From positions 1 to 60,275 of the forward strand of contig CAJUEX010000017.1 in the NCBI GenBank assembly GCA_910585715.1: a DNA stretch of 60,275 nt, given 5' to 3'. Below are positions 51,312 to 60,266 of the stretch, in pieces; the stretch's first letter is position 1, and the number at the start of each line of letters is the position of its first letter. The notes under the pieces were generated by a model, which ran no database searches, had not been told where the DNA came from, and saw only the letters and a program-made list of their open reading frames with translations. The translations under genes and the position numbers were made by a program. The DNA is from an uncultured Lachnospiraceae bacterium (GTDB lineage: Bacteria; Bacillota; Clostridia; Lachnospirales; Lachnospiraceae).

Positions 51312-53512
51312 AAAGAACATACATAGTAAAAAAAGCAGGTATCTTTCTTGCTGCGGCTTTGATTGCATTGGCAGTATTTTTTAGTATAAAAGCCATAATG
51401 GGAACAGGACAGCAGTCAGTATTGAAAAAGCAGGAAGCGGGCATTACTCTCATAGAATCAAAGAATCTGCAGTCGGCCAGCCAGCTTTGTGTCATAAATG
51501 ATAGAGCGGCAGCTTATACATATCCTGCCTATGAACGGTATTTTGGCAGCTTTTGCTATATTGATAAGGAAGGAAATGTGGAAAGCGCTCCTTATAAGCT
51601 GGAAAAATTTGAAAAGGTACTGGACCTGTGCTCTGACGGACAGGGCGGGCTTCTTGTGTTGATTTCTCAGGCGACGGATATTTATATGAAGGAATATGAT
51701 TTATCCGGCAATTGCATTCAGACATGGAATCTATCAGAAGACGTTGGGAATAAGCGGATAGAATCCGTGCGCATGGATGAAACGGGAGCGCTTTATGTGC
51801 TCATGGAGGAAGAAGGAGAGCGCTTTATTTCTGTATACAGCAGTCAGGGAAAGCTTCAGGAACAGATAAAGGGACTGCTGTCCGTGGGCTGCCTGAGAAA
51901 TATAAAAAATGGAAGGATTGCCTATATTTATATGGAGGAAGAGGAGAGCGGCGCCGGCACAAGGCTTGCAGTGCAGACGTTTCAGGAAGCAAAGGCGGAT
52001 GAGAAATACACACTTCCCGTCAAAAGCGTAGGGGATTTTGAAGCAATTCAGGATGGCGGCGCTTATGATTTGTATTACATGGATGCCAATTATCTGCTAT
52101 ATGGCTATGACTTAGGGAAGAAGCAGGGCACTGTTCTTGTAAATTTATACGAGGCAGGGCTTCCTGTCAATGAGATAAACAGATATGGCGTGACAGAAAA
52201 TCTGGACATTTTTTTATCCGTTAATGCTTATGATGATAAGGAATTTTATGCGGGAAATGATTTGTATTATGTGAAGCCGGGAGCAACCGTCAGTGACAGG
52301 CAGGAGCTGGTGCTGGCTGTGATTGATCCGGATGGGCTTATGACGGAAAATGTGGAAGAATTTAACGGAAGCAGTCAGGAGTATTTCATAAGACTTGAGG
52401 ATTATTCCCAATATGAAGAGCCCAAAAAACAACTGGTGTTAGATATGATGTCGGGGAAGAACCCGGATATTATTTGTCTTTCAGGCGTAAATTCCTATCA
52501 GCTTATAAACCGGCAGCTGTTAGAAGAGCTTACCCCTTATCTGGAAAACAGCGAATTACAGGGAAAGCTGGACGGCAATATCCTAAATCTGCTTTCACAA
52601 AATGACGGGCTGTATCAAATCTGCACCCATTATACTATTGATGGAATGATTGCGGCAAAAGACACCCTGGCAGATGAAAAAATGCTTTTGCATAACATAG
52701 TGAAAACCGGGGAAGAAGAGAAACGTTTCATTATTGATTTAAACAGGGAAGAGCTGTTAGAGAAAATCATATCCAATAATTTTAACAGGCTGGTGGATTA
52801 TAAGGAAAAGAGATGTCAGTTTGATACAGAGCAGTTTGTCTCTATGCTGGAATGTGCAAATGTCCTGTGGGATAAACGGTTAGAACACACGGACAGTTAC
52901 GTGATTTTGGATTTTATTCTGGAGGGAATTGAAACAGGCAGGTCCATGGGGGCAAGATGGGATAACAGCTCCTATGATATATGCAATTATCAGTTGTTTT
53001 CCAATTTATACCAGGGGGAAATTACCGTTGTCCCATATCCTGTTTTAGAGGAAAGCGGCGTTGGCTTTCTGGCAGGACGAAGCTATGGAATCTGCAGCCT
53101 GTCAGAGCATAAGGAGGCGGCATGGAGCTTTTTGGAAATGCAGCTGAAAAAGGAAAAACAGTTACGAGAGGCAGGCGGAGGGCTGATTCCTGTCAATGTG
53201 GAAGCATTGGAAGAATATATAAAAAGGCAGACTACGGTAGACGGATATATGGATGACAGGCAGCAGTTTATAGAGCCGTTAGAGCAGGAAATCACTTTTT
53301 CGGATATGGTCATTTCATTAAAGCCCGTGTCAAAGGAAGAGGCGGGACAATTTCGGAAACTGATTGCTTCCATAGACCATCAATCTATAGGGGACGAAAT
53401 GATTTTTGATATCATAAGGGAAGAGGCAGGAGCTTATTTTAACGGTGAAAAGAGCGCTAAAGAAACAGCGGATAAAATTCAGAGCAGGGTCAGTACCTAT
53501 TTACAGGAATAA
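51308..53512 (+). CDS. Anchored solute-binding-like protein (cassette 4)
   Basis: 734 aa. N-terminal membrane anchor or signal ('AGIFLAAALIALAVFFSI', no lipobox Cys seen), a propeller-like half (about 50-340, 'DKEGNVESAPYKL', 'DETGALYVLMEEEG') and a family-1-type binding half (about 350-734: 'EEFNGSSQEYFIRLEDYSQYEEPKKQLVLDMMSGKNPDIICLSG', 'LLEELTPYLENSE', 'SEHKEAAWSFLEMQLKKE'). The motif 'DY..YEEPKKQLVLD.MSG..PDI.CL' is shared with 56522. Start overlaps the permease stop. Confidence 0.82.
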   Translation: MKRTYIVKKAGIFLAAALIALAVFFSIKAIMGTGQQSVLKKQEAGITLIESKNLQSASQLCVINDRAAAYTYPAYERYFGSFCYIDKEGNVESAPYKLEKFEKVLDLCSDGQGGLLVLISQATDIYMKEYDLSGNCIQTWNLSEDVGNKRIESVRMDETGALYVLMEEEGERFISVYSSQGKLQEQIKGLLSVGCLRNIKNGRIAYIYMEEEESGAGTRLAVQTFQEAKADEKYTLPVKSVGDFEAIQDGGAYDLYYMDANYLLYGYDLGKKQGTVLVNLYEAGLPVNEINRYGVTENLDIFLSVNAYDDKEFYAGNDLYYVKPGATVSDRQELVLAVIDPDGLMTENVEEFNGSSQEYFIRLEDYSQYEEPKKQLVLDMMSGKNPDIICLSGVNSYQLINRQLLEELTPYLENSELQGKLDGNILNLLSQNDGLYQICTHYTIDGMIAAKDTLADEKMLLHNIVKTGEEEKRFIIDLNREELLEKIISNNFNRLVDYKEKRCQFDTEQFVSMLECANVLWDKRLEHTDSYVILDFILEGIETGRSMGARWDNSSYDICNYQLFSNLYQGEITVVPYPVLEESGVGFLAGRSYGICSLSEHKEAAWSFLEMQLKKEKQLREAGGGLIPVNVEALEEYIKRQTTVDGYMDDRQQFIEPLEQEITFSDMVISLKPVSKEEAGQFRKLIASIDHQSIGDEMIFDIIREEAGAYFNGEKSAKETADKIQSRVSTYLQE

Positions 53513-53528
53513 ATGAGAAGGTGCATTT

Positions 53529-54176
53529 ATGTGGATAAAAAGAGGATATCGAATTTATAGATTAAAGCAAAAGCAGATGGGATTGGTTTACTATATTCCA
53601 ATAGGGGCAGCGCTGGTTGTTCTGCCTCTGCTTTTTTTCGTTTTTCTTCGCAGGGAAGCAGGATTCCTTATATCGGAAACTTACAAAAAGCTACTTGGAA
53701 TCACCCAGACGGTTATTCCCTTTTTATCCGTATTTTGGCTTTTGTTTCAACTGGAGGAATGGCTGGAGGGCAGAAAGAGGGAATTGTATTGTTTTGTATG
53801 GAGAAAGCCAATTCTGGCAGGTGTTTTTTATTCCGTATATTTTAATTTGCTGCTATTACCGGTGTACCTGTTTTATCATTTTTATTTGCGGGGATTTTTT
53901 TACGAATATTTTAGGATGATATGTATCTGTATCTTTTTTCAGGGAGCCGTTCTGCTATTGCTGTTTCTGACGAAAAGTAACATTATAACGGTGCTTTGGG
54001 TGATTTTTTATATCTTGTTTTGTACAGGAACGAAAAAAAGCGGGGCGCTTTCCTATGTTGTGGGCTTACCGGCAGGCATTGTTCGGGATTATTGTCGTAG
54101 CGGGATGTTTCTGCTCCTCGGAATGGGGCTGTTCTTTCTGGCTAATCTGGCAGGGAAAGGGGGGAATGATGGCTGA
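53529..54176 (+). CDS. Small ABC permease subunit (cassette 4)
   Basis: 215 aa, about six hydrophobic segments, same family as 59489 and 24183. Shared features: 'LKQKQMGLVYYIPIGAALVVLPLL' (compare 'MRRKEMGLVFWVP'), 'GITQTVIPFLSVFWLLFQLEEWLEGRKRELYCFVWRKP', 'RGFFYEYFRMICICIFFQGAVLLLLFL'. No ATPase gene is in this cassette, so it probably shares the one at 58677. Starts 16 bp after the solute-binding-like gene. Confidence 0.78.
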   Translation: MWIKRGYRIYRLKQKQMGLVYYIPIGAALVVLPLLFFVFLRREAGFLISETYKKLLGITQTVIPFLSVFWLLFQLEEWLEGRKRELYCFVWRKPILAGVFYSVYFNLLLLPVYLFYHFYLRGFFYEYFRMICICIFFQGAVLLLLFLTKSNIITVLWVIFYILFCTGTKKSGALSYVVGLPAGIVRDYCRSGMFLLLGMGLFFLANLAGKGGNDG

Positions 54177-54304
54177 GCAGCCGTTTGAACAGTAGAGTTT
54201 TTATAAGGGAAGACTTTGGAAACCATTTTAACTGTAATTGTTATAGAATTTTTAAAATATGTATAAATATGAGGAAAAAATATAAGATATGTTAAAAAAA
54301 ACGA

Positions 54305-54333
54305 TTGACACGAGGATAAATGTAGGATAAAAT
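54305..54333 (+). promoter_or_regulatory. Promoter of cassette 5
   Basis: TTGACA (54305-54310), 17-bp spacer, TAAAAT (54328-54333). Upstream, weak 20-bp-period similarity (ATATG...AAAAAA at 54267 and 54287) may be a degenerate direct-repeat site. The rest of the 258-bp gap shows a leader with no obvious structure. Confidence 0.6.
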
Positions 54334-54434
54334 TTAATTACAACATTATATAGGAAAATAATTAAAGTTGCATGAAACAAAACAGGTAATCAAAAAAACA
54401 CTTGTAAAACGAAAAAAGAAAGGAGAAAGGAAAA

Positions 54435-54788
54435 ATGAGAAAAGGATTTATGAAAGCTGCAGTAATTGCATGTGCTATGTCAATGGTGATTGGCGGAACG
54501 GTTCTTGCATCTACATCAAAAATGGTTACGAAATCAGGAAGTGAGAAGGTATATTCGGGGATAGTATCGGCAAGCACGAAGGGATTTCAATATACATTGC
54601 ATCCCTATACAAAGAAGTCTCTAACAGGACTTGTACAGCAAGGAGATACTGGTCTTTGGATTGAAGTTGAGAATACGAAAAAAAATGTCAGTTCAGAACA
54701 GACCTTTAAGAATACAACTGCCGGATATACAACGTATAGGCTGGCATTAACAAACGGAAATGGATATGGAACAATAAAAGTGGATTAG
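54435..54788 (+). CDS. Secreted small peptide (cassette 5)
   Basis: 117 aa. Signal peptide about 1-26 ('AAVIACAMSMVIGGTVLA'), mature part starting 'STSKMVTKSGSEK', with 'HPYTKKSLTGLVQQGDTGLWIEVENTKKN' and ending 'YTTYRLALTNGNGYGTIKVD'. Cys-free when mature. Homologous to 49198 in signal peptide, 'KMVTK', 'KxLTG' and the Gly-Tyr-Gly end, but divergent in the middle, as expected for specificity-determining peptides. AAAGGAGAAAGG before the ATG. Confidence 0.78.
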   Translation: MRKGFMKAAVIACAMSMVIGGTVLASTSKMVTKSGSEKVYSGIVSASTKGFQYTLHPYTKKSLTGLVQQGDTGLWIEVENTKKNVSSEQTFKNTTAGYTTYRLALTNGNGYGTIKVD

Positions 54789-54806
54789 TAAATTGGGAAA
54801 AGGGAC

Positions 54807-56510
54807 ATGAAAAGTTATATCCAAAATCTAAAATTATTTATAAAAAGTCCTTTGATTTTTATGCCCTGCCTATTATTAAACGGCATGATAGTGGCAAAGA
54901 TTTTGCAGGTGTTTCATTATACTTTGGCAGGAGCTTATACATATCATAATTATTCTGTCTACTTTATAACATGTTATCTGGCGGTTTATTATTTTATTGC
55001 ATTGCTTATGATTTCATTTCTTTTTTTTAAGAAGACGCAAAGTTCAAAAATAGATGAGCTTGTGTATGCAATTCATCGGATTAGGATGGAAAGAAGCCAG
55101 TTTGCCGTGCTGCTTACCTTCCATGGATGGTTCAGTATAGTGATATATGTGATTAATCTTGCAGCCTTTTGGGCAGGAGGCTATAAGGACTATGTTCCTT
55201 ATATGATTCATATATCTGTGGGAACAGCTGTAAACTATTTTCTGGACGGCATTCTGGCAATTATGATTGGAAGGTGCATTACTTATCTTCCGGGACTTAC
55301 CCTTCAGCTGGCAGGGGGACTGCTGGCTTCCTGTATGGTAAGCTGTTCGGAGTGGGTGTATATGAAAACCACTTCCGATATTTTTTACTATTTATTTGAA
55401 CCTTTTGCAGTGCTTCCCCGGGGATGCGGCTATGTATTCGACCTGTATCTGGGTAATCCGGTGCAATTGCACAGAATAGGATTGATTTTATTCTGGCTTG
55501 GAGCCTTAATGATTATTTGTGCCTGTATGGGTAAGAAGAAGGCGGTTTTGGGAACAATCATTACCATTGCCTCTTTCTGTATGCTTCTCCTTCCTTATGA
55601 AGACCTGATGCCGTCAGGTTCTTTGCATGGGGCAAATCAGTGGGATAACAGGTACTATGTGTTTAAGGAAAAGGCAATGGAGCAGGCAAAGGAAAAGAAA
55701 GCGGAGTTTCAGGTAACGGAATATGATTTGGATTTTTCGGTACTGACCTATTTAAAAGCAAAAGCGGTTCTGTCTTTAGCGGGAGAGGTGCAGAAGGAAT
55801 ATTGCTTTACGTTATATCACCCGTACAAGGTCAGCAGGATTCTGGATCAGGATGGGAAAAAGCTGAAATTTATCCAAAAGGGAGACTATATTACGGTGAA
55901 AAATCCCGATGGCAGAAACATTACGGAGCTGACTTTTTCCTATTCCGGAAATGGAAAGCAGTTTTACAGCCAAAGTCAGGGTATCTATTTGAATTACGGT
56001 GTGGCATTTTACCCCATTGCGGGCTTCCATCCACTGTATAGGGAGGAGTTTATTGAGTTTTTTCCCGGAGAAATGCAAGTCAGCAATTATATGCCGGATG
56101 TGTTTCCGGAAGGAAAGCCGTATTTTAAGGTCAGGGTCCATACAGGAAAGCAGGTATATTCTTCTTTGCCGGAAGTGGAGAGAAATTATTTTGAAGGCAG
56201 TGCAGAAGGCTTTTGCCTGTTAAGCGGATTTGTATCAAGCCGCAGGGTGGGAGATGTGACTTTTATCTATCCGGCATTGAGAGGTGTTCAGGATACGGAT
56301 TTGCCTGCCTTTGAGGATGCAGTGGATTACGGGGATTTACTGGAACAGGAATATGGAAGCACAGATTTTACCATTCATAATAAGAAAGTGCTTATTATGC
56401 CGGCAAACGGTTCCCAAAGGTGCCAGGCGGTGGCAGAGGATGATTATGTAATTATATATGAATCCATCTGGCAGAGCGATATGGAACAATTATATGGGGA
56501 GAAAAAATAG
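54807..56510 (+). CDS. Large permease with M1-peptidase-like ectodomain (cassette 5)
   Basis: 567 aa, more divergent member of the same family. Membrane part 1-260 ('LGNPVQLHRIGLILFWLGALMIICACMG'); ectodomain 'EYDLDFSVLTYLKAKAVLSL', 'YCFTLYHPYKVSRILDQDGKKLKFIQKGDYITVKNPDG', 'YSGNGKQFYSQSQGIYLNYGVAFYPIAGFHPLY', as in the M1 beta-sandwich; no HExxH. AAAAGGGA site upstream, without the hairpin found in cassettes 3 and 4. The solute-binding-like gene follows after 11 bp. Confidence 0.82.
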   Translation: MKSYIQNLKLFIKSPLIFMPCLLLNGMIVAKILQVFHYTLAGAYTYHNYSVYFITCYLAVYYFIALLMISFLFFKKTQSSKIDELVYAIHRIRMERSQFAVLLTFHGWFSIVIYVINLAAFWAGGYKDYVPYMIHISVGTAVNYFLDGILAIMIGRCITYLPGLTLQLAGGLLASCMVSCSEWVYMKTTSDIFYYLFEPFAVLPRGCGYVFDLYLGNPVQLHRIGLILFWLGALMIICACMGKKKAVLGTIITIASFCMLLLPYEDLMPSGSLHGANQWDNRYYVFKEKAMEQAKEKKAEFQVTEYDLDFSVLTYLKAKAVLSLAGEVQKEYCFTLYHPYKVSRILDQDGKKLKFIQKGDYITVKNPDGRNITELTFSYSGNGKQFYSQSQGIYLNYGVAFYPIAGFHPLYREEFIEFFPGEMQVSNYMPDVFPEGKPYFKVRVHTGKQVYSSLPEVERNYFEGSAEGFCLLSGFVSSRRVGDVTFIYPALRGVQDTDLPAFEDAVDYGDLLEQEYGSTDFTIHNKKVLIMPANGSQRCQAVAEDDYVIIYESIWQSDMEQLYGEKK

Positions 56511-56521
56511 GAGCGGGGAGC

Positions 56522-58651
56522 ATGAAAATAAGAAAAGCATTCATCCTGTTATTATCCTGTCTGCTGGTAGCAGGGCTTTTTTGGGCAATGACAGCGGTTT
56601 ATGAAAATATCATAAAAAAAGAACCGGCATTATCGGAAGGGGCTTTTGTGAAGGAACAACTGGCCATAGGGGAAGGCAGCAATATTTATGCCATGTGCAA
56701 GATAGAAAAAGGGTTCTTTTTGTACCGGACAGAATTCAGGGCGGCTGGCGCCGGCAGCTTTTACAAAATAGACGATGAGGCTGTGGTTACGCAGATTACT
56801 TATGAAGCGGATAAGTTTGAAAAAGTGCTGGGAGTTTTTTCAGACTCAAAGGGTCGGCCGGCAATAGCAATAAAAAGAGCGTCAGACTATCGGGTAAAGG
56901 TGCTTTCCGAAAAGGGGGAAGTGCTTTCTGTCATAGATATTACGGAAGCACTGCATTCTCTGGAAGCTTTTGAGGGCAGTGTAACGGATATACGGATGGG
57001 TGCAGAAGGCTGTCTTTACGTGAATACAGGAAATGCAGTTCTTTGCTGTGATGAGAATGGAAATAAAAAGGAGACGCTTCCCGGGAAAAATTTTGGATTT
57101 TTAAGAAAGCTTGGAAACGGGACGGTGGCTTATGTATACAATAACCATGACGGACATGTTTATGTACAGTGCCTGAAAAACGGAGAGATGGGAGAAAAAT
57201 ACGAGCTTCCCATTTCCGGCTTTGATGCGGACTGGAAAATCATAGACGGTTTGGAATATGATATTTACTATTGTGATGCGGCAAATATTATATGGGGCTA
57301 TGATTTTTGGAAGAAAAATATGGTTTCCCTTGGGAGTCTTGATGAATCCGGTATTAATGGGGAATATGTGGGGGAAATCTGTCCGTCACCGGATTCCGGC
57401 TTTTATGCAAGCCTGTGGGACTACGGGGAACTGGCAAGGCCTGAGCAGAAGTTGTATGCGCTGGGCAGGACGATGGAAAAGGAAGAAAAGATATCCGTTA
57501 TTCTGGCGGGAATAAACGTGGATTCAAGAATAGAAGGACTGGCCTCTGCTTTTAACGAGGGCAATGAAGAATATCGGATTATTATAAAGGATTATAAAGA
57601 GTATGAGGAACCAAAGAAGCAGTTGGTTTTGGACGTGATGTCAGGGCATGGACCGGATATCTTATGTCTGGAAGGGTTGGAGCTTCATTCTTTAATTGCA
57701 AAAGGGCTGTTAGAGGACTTGTATCCTTATTTGAAATCAGATTTTAAATGTTCGGATTTCCATGAAAATGTCCTGTCGTTATTGGAAACAGACGGAAAGC
57801 TGTATCAGCTCCCTTCCGGTTTTGATATAGGAGGCTGGATTGGAAAGGAAGCTTCTGTACAGGGAGAAGAAAGTACAGGCTGTGTAGAAGGCTGTACAGA
57901 ATATGACCTGCTTTCAGCTCTAGTGGGAAATTCTTTTTCTGAATTTGTAGATTATGATACAAAAAGCTGCCATTTTGATTCCAAAGAGTTTGAAAAGCTT
58001 CTGGTGCTGGCAGAAAAGAGAAAAGACCCGGAGACTGCAAAGGATACGGAGCGGATTGTAGATGAAATCCGGGGCGGCAGGATATTAGCAGTGGACGTAT
58101 CAAAGGAAGGGGACGTGCTGGGGCTTTTACAAAGGTATCGGCAGCTCTTTGGCGGGGAGGTGTCCATTGTGCCCTATCCTTCCGGCAAAAAAGACGGTTT
58201 TGGGTTTCTGCCAAGACAGAAAATGGCAATGACTTCCATGTCCGGGCAGAAAGAGGCTGCATGGAAATTTCTAAGCATGCTGTACGCTCCGGATTACCAG
58301 TATCAGGAATCCTTTATGATGATTCCCTTAAGAAGGGACTGTACGGAAGAATATATCCGGATAAATGCCGCCACGGAAGCTTATGATAATGACTGGGGCT
58401 ATCGGATAGAGCCTTTTGGAGGGGAGAATTTGTATGGTGACGTTTCTTTGCAGAGAAAGCCTTCTTCCCAAGAGGATATTCAACAGTTCCGGGCAATAGT
58501 AGAGGGAATCGACCATGAAATCATATATGACAATTCTGTTCTGGATATTGTTTCAGAGGAAGCAGAGGCTTACTTTCATAAGGAAAAAACAAGCAGGGAA
58601 GTCAGCGAGAATATTCAGAACCGGGTGACAATTTATCTGCAGGAACAGTAA
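56522..58651 (+). CDS. Anchored solute-binding-like protein (cassette 5)
   Basis: 709 aa. N-terminal hydrophobic anchor ('AFILLLSCLLVAGLFWAMTAVY'), propeller-like half ('MGAEGCLYVNTGNAVLCCDENGNKKE', 'YDIYYCDAANIIWGYDF'), then the binding half ('SAFNEGNEEYRIIIKDYKEYEEPKKQLVLDVMSGHGPDILCLEG', 'LLEDLYPYLKSD', 'GKLYQLPSGFDIGGWIG', 'GQKEAAWKFLSMLY'). Paralogue of 51308 and 44405. Such binding proteins normally feed importers, yet the ATPase next to it looks like an exporter type; it may instead sense or capture the peptide. Confidence 0.82.
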   Translation: MKIRKAFILLLSCLLVAGLFWAMTAVYENIIKKEPALSEGAFVKEQLAIGEGSNIYAMCKIEKGFFLYRTEFRAAGAGSFYKIDDEAVVTQITYEADKFEKVLGVFSDSKGRPAIAIKRASDYRVKVLSEKGEVLSVIDITEALHSLEAFEGSVTDIRMGAEGCLYVNTGNAVLCCDENGNKKETLPGKNFGFLRKLGNGTVAYVYNNHDGHVYVQCLKNGEMGEKYELPISGFDADWKIIDGLEYDIYYCDAANIIWGYDFWKKNMVSLGSLDESGINGEYVGEICPSPDSGFYASLWDYGELARPEQKLYALGRTMEKEEKISVILAGINVDSRIEGLASAFNEGNEEYRIIIKDYKEYEEPKKQLVLDVMSGHGPDILCLEGLELHSLIAKGLLEDLYPYLKSDFKCSDFHENVLSLLETDGKLYQLPSGFDIGGWIGKEASVQGEESTGCVEGCTEYDLLSALVGNSFSEFVDYDTKSCHFDSKEFEKLLVLAEKRKDPETAKDTERIVDEIRGGRILAVDVSKEGDVLGLLQRYRQLFGGEVSIVPYPSGKKDGFGFLPRQKMAMTSMSGQKEAAWKFLSMLYAPDYQYQESFMMIPLRRDCTEEYIRINAATEAYDNDWGYRIEPFGGENLYGDVSLQRKPSSQEDIQQFRAIVEGIDHEIIYDNSVLDIVSEEAEAYFHKEKTSREVSENIQNRVTIYLQEQ

Positions 58652-58676
58652 AAGACGGATAGGATGGGAGAAAAAA

Positions 58677-59510
58677 ATGGGAATCGTGTTTCAAAACGTA
58701 TGCAAGTCTTTTAAAAAGAAAGAAGTCTTACATCAGATAAGCTTAGAACTGAATCAGGGAATCTACGGGCTGTTAGGACCCAATGGGGCAGGAAAGACCA
58801 CGTTGATGCGCTGTCTTGTAGGTTTACATAAGGTGAGTTCGGGAGAAATATGTATAGATGATGAAATGAAAAAAAGAGGAATCGGCTATCTGCCCCAAAG
58901 CTTCGGGCTTCATGGAAATCTGACGGTATATGAAAATCTGGAATATCTGGCAGCGTTGAAGAAGCTGCCGGATAAGGGGCTTGCAGAGCATATTTTAAAC
59001 TGCATAGAAACAGTAAATTTAATGGAGCAGAAGCAGATGAAGTGTAAGAAGCTGTCCGGAGGAATGTTAAGAAGGCTTGGAATTGCCCAGGCGCTTTTAG
59101 GGGAACCGGGAATCCTTGTACTGGATGAGCCCACAGCGGGACTGGACCCGGAAGAACGTCTTCGGATGAAGCAACTTATGCGACAGGTGGGAAAAAAGAG
59201 CATGCTGCTGATTTCCACCCATATTGTGGAGGACATGGAGAGCCTTTGCGACCAGGTTATCATAATGAATCAGGGCAGAATTTTGAAACAGGACAGCCAG
59301 CCGGAAATTTTAAAATATGCGGAGCATAAAATCTATATTGTTCCTGTAAAGGAAGCAGAACAGATAGAGGGGGAATATTCCGTATTGAAATCCTTTCAAA
59401 AGGAAGGGAAAGAGTATTACCGGGTTGTATGTGAAAAAGAACAGGACATGGAATGGGAAAAGGAAATTACCCTGGAGGATGCATATATATGTCTGTTAAA
59501 AGGCTTATAA
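58677..59510 (+). CDS. ABC transporter ATPase (cassette 5)
   Basis: 277 aa. Walker A 'LLGPNGAGKTTLMRCL', Q-loop 'YLPQSFGLHGNL', signature 'KLSGGMLRRLGIAQALLGE', Walker B 'ILVLDEPTAGLDPEER', H-loop 'ISTHIVEDMESLC'. Exporter-type (CcmA/BcrA-like), paralogue of 24826. It is the only ATPase in the plus-strand array, so it probably serves the permeases of cassettes 3 to 5. The small permease start lies inside its 3' end. Confidence 0.95.
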   Translation: MGIVFQNVCKSFKKKEVLHQISLELNQGIYGLLGPNGAGKTTLMRCLVGLHKVSSGEICIDDEMKKRGIGYLPQSFGLHGNLTVYENLEYLAALKKLPDKGLAEHILNCIETVNLMEQKQMKCKKLSGGMLRRLGIAQALLGEPGILVLDEPTAGLDPEERLRMKQLMRQVGKKSMLLISTHIVEDMESLCDQVIIMNQGRILKQDSQPEILKYAEHKIYIVPVKEAEQIEGEYSVLKSFQKEGKEYYRVVCEKEQDMEWEKEITLEDAYICLLKGL

Positions 59511-60133
59511 AGAAAAATGAAATGCGCAGGAAGGAAATGGGATTGGTCTTTTGGGTTCCCCTGCTGGTTTTATTGATTGTGCTTCCGGTGTGGCTCTATG
59601 CCATACTTGGAAATGACTTATTGGAAGCATATGAAAAATATGGAGTTTTTTTGTCTGTAACAGAAGGAATCCTTCCTTTCTTTTCCGTATTCTGGATTGT
59701 ATTAAGCGCTTATGACTGGGTGGAATCGGATGGACGGGAACTGTATTATTTATACGAAAAAAAGCCGGACAGGGCGGCGGGATTTTATGCAGGAGTGTTT
59801 CATGTGCTCTTATTGGTGTCCTATTTGTTTTATGGAGCTTGTATAAAGGGCTTTTTTTATGAGTATTTCAGGATTGCCTCTATCTGTCTGTGTTTTCAGG
59901 GACTGGCAGTGTGCCTTTTGTATTTACTGCGTTCACAGGTGATTGCTTATTTTATGGTTTTTTTGTATGTTTTGTATTCCGGCTATGCCTATATAAATGG
60001 AGATAAGGGGCTTTTTTGTTATCTGAATGATATGCCAAAGAGTCTGGGAGAGGACTATTTCAGGGCTGGATGCTTTGGGCTTGCGGGTATTTTTCTCTGG
60101 CTTGTGGGGGCAATGGCAGGAAGGAGTAAATAA
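59489..60133 (+). CDS. Small ABC permease subunit (cassette 5)
   Basis: 214 aa from ATG 59489, preceded by GGAGG about 10 bp upstream; an in-frame ATG at 59453 lies inside the ATPase without a good site. About six hydrophobic segments. Same family as 53529 and 24183 ('MRRKEMGLVFWVPLLVLLIVLPVWLY', 'GILPFFSVFWIVLSAYDWVESDGRELYYLYEKKP', 'KGFFYEYFRIASICLCFQG'). Overlaps the ATPase gene by 22 bp. Confidence 0.8.
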   Translation: MSVKRLIKKNEMRRKEMGLVFWVPLLVLLIVLPVWLYAILGNDLLEAYEKYGVFLSVTEGILPFFSVFWIVLSAYDWVESDGRELYYLYEKKPDRAAGFYAGVFHVLLLVSYLFYGACIKGFFYEYFRIASICLCFQGLAVCLLYLLRSQVIAYFMVFLYVLYSGYAYINGDKGLFCYLNDMPKSLGEDYFRAGCFGLAGIFLWLVGAMAGRSK

Positions 60134-60134
60134 C

Positions 60135-60163
60135 TTGATTTATGGATTGGTTAGAGATATAAT
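60135..60163 (+). promoter_or_regulatory. Promoter of a further cassette running off the window
   Basis: TTGATT (60135-60140), 17-bp spacer, TATAAT (60158-60163), preceded by TAAC exactly as at 49098. The leader (AATTACATTAATGTG, ACATGCAGTTAA, AAAGGAGAAAA) is homologous to that of cassette 4. The CAGTTACAACAA repeats are not visible upstream, where the previous gene ends. Confidence 0.7.
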
Positions 60164-60230
60164 TTAATTACATTAATGTGTAAAAAATTGAAAATTACAT
60201 GCAGTTAAGAAGAGAAAGGAGAAAATAAGG

Positions 60231-60266
60231 TTGAAAAAGAATAGTAGAGGGTATCCATTCCCTTAA
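60231..60266 (+). pseudogene. Probable decayed start of another peptide gene
   Basis: After GAAAGGAG, where cassettes 3 and 4 have ATG-AAA-AAG, the sequence reads TTG-AAA-AAG-AAT and hits a stop after 11 codons. It looks like the remnant of a sixth peptide gene. Too little sequence remains to exclude a real gene in another frame beyond the window. Confidence 0.4.
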
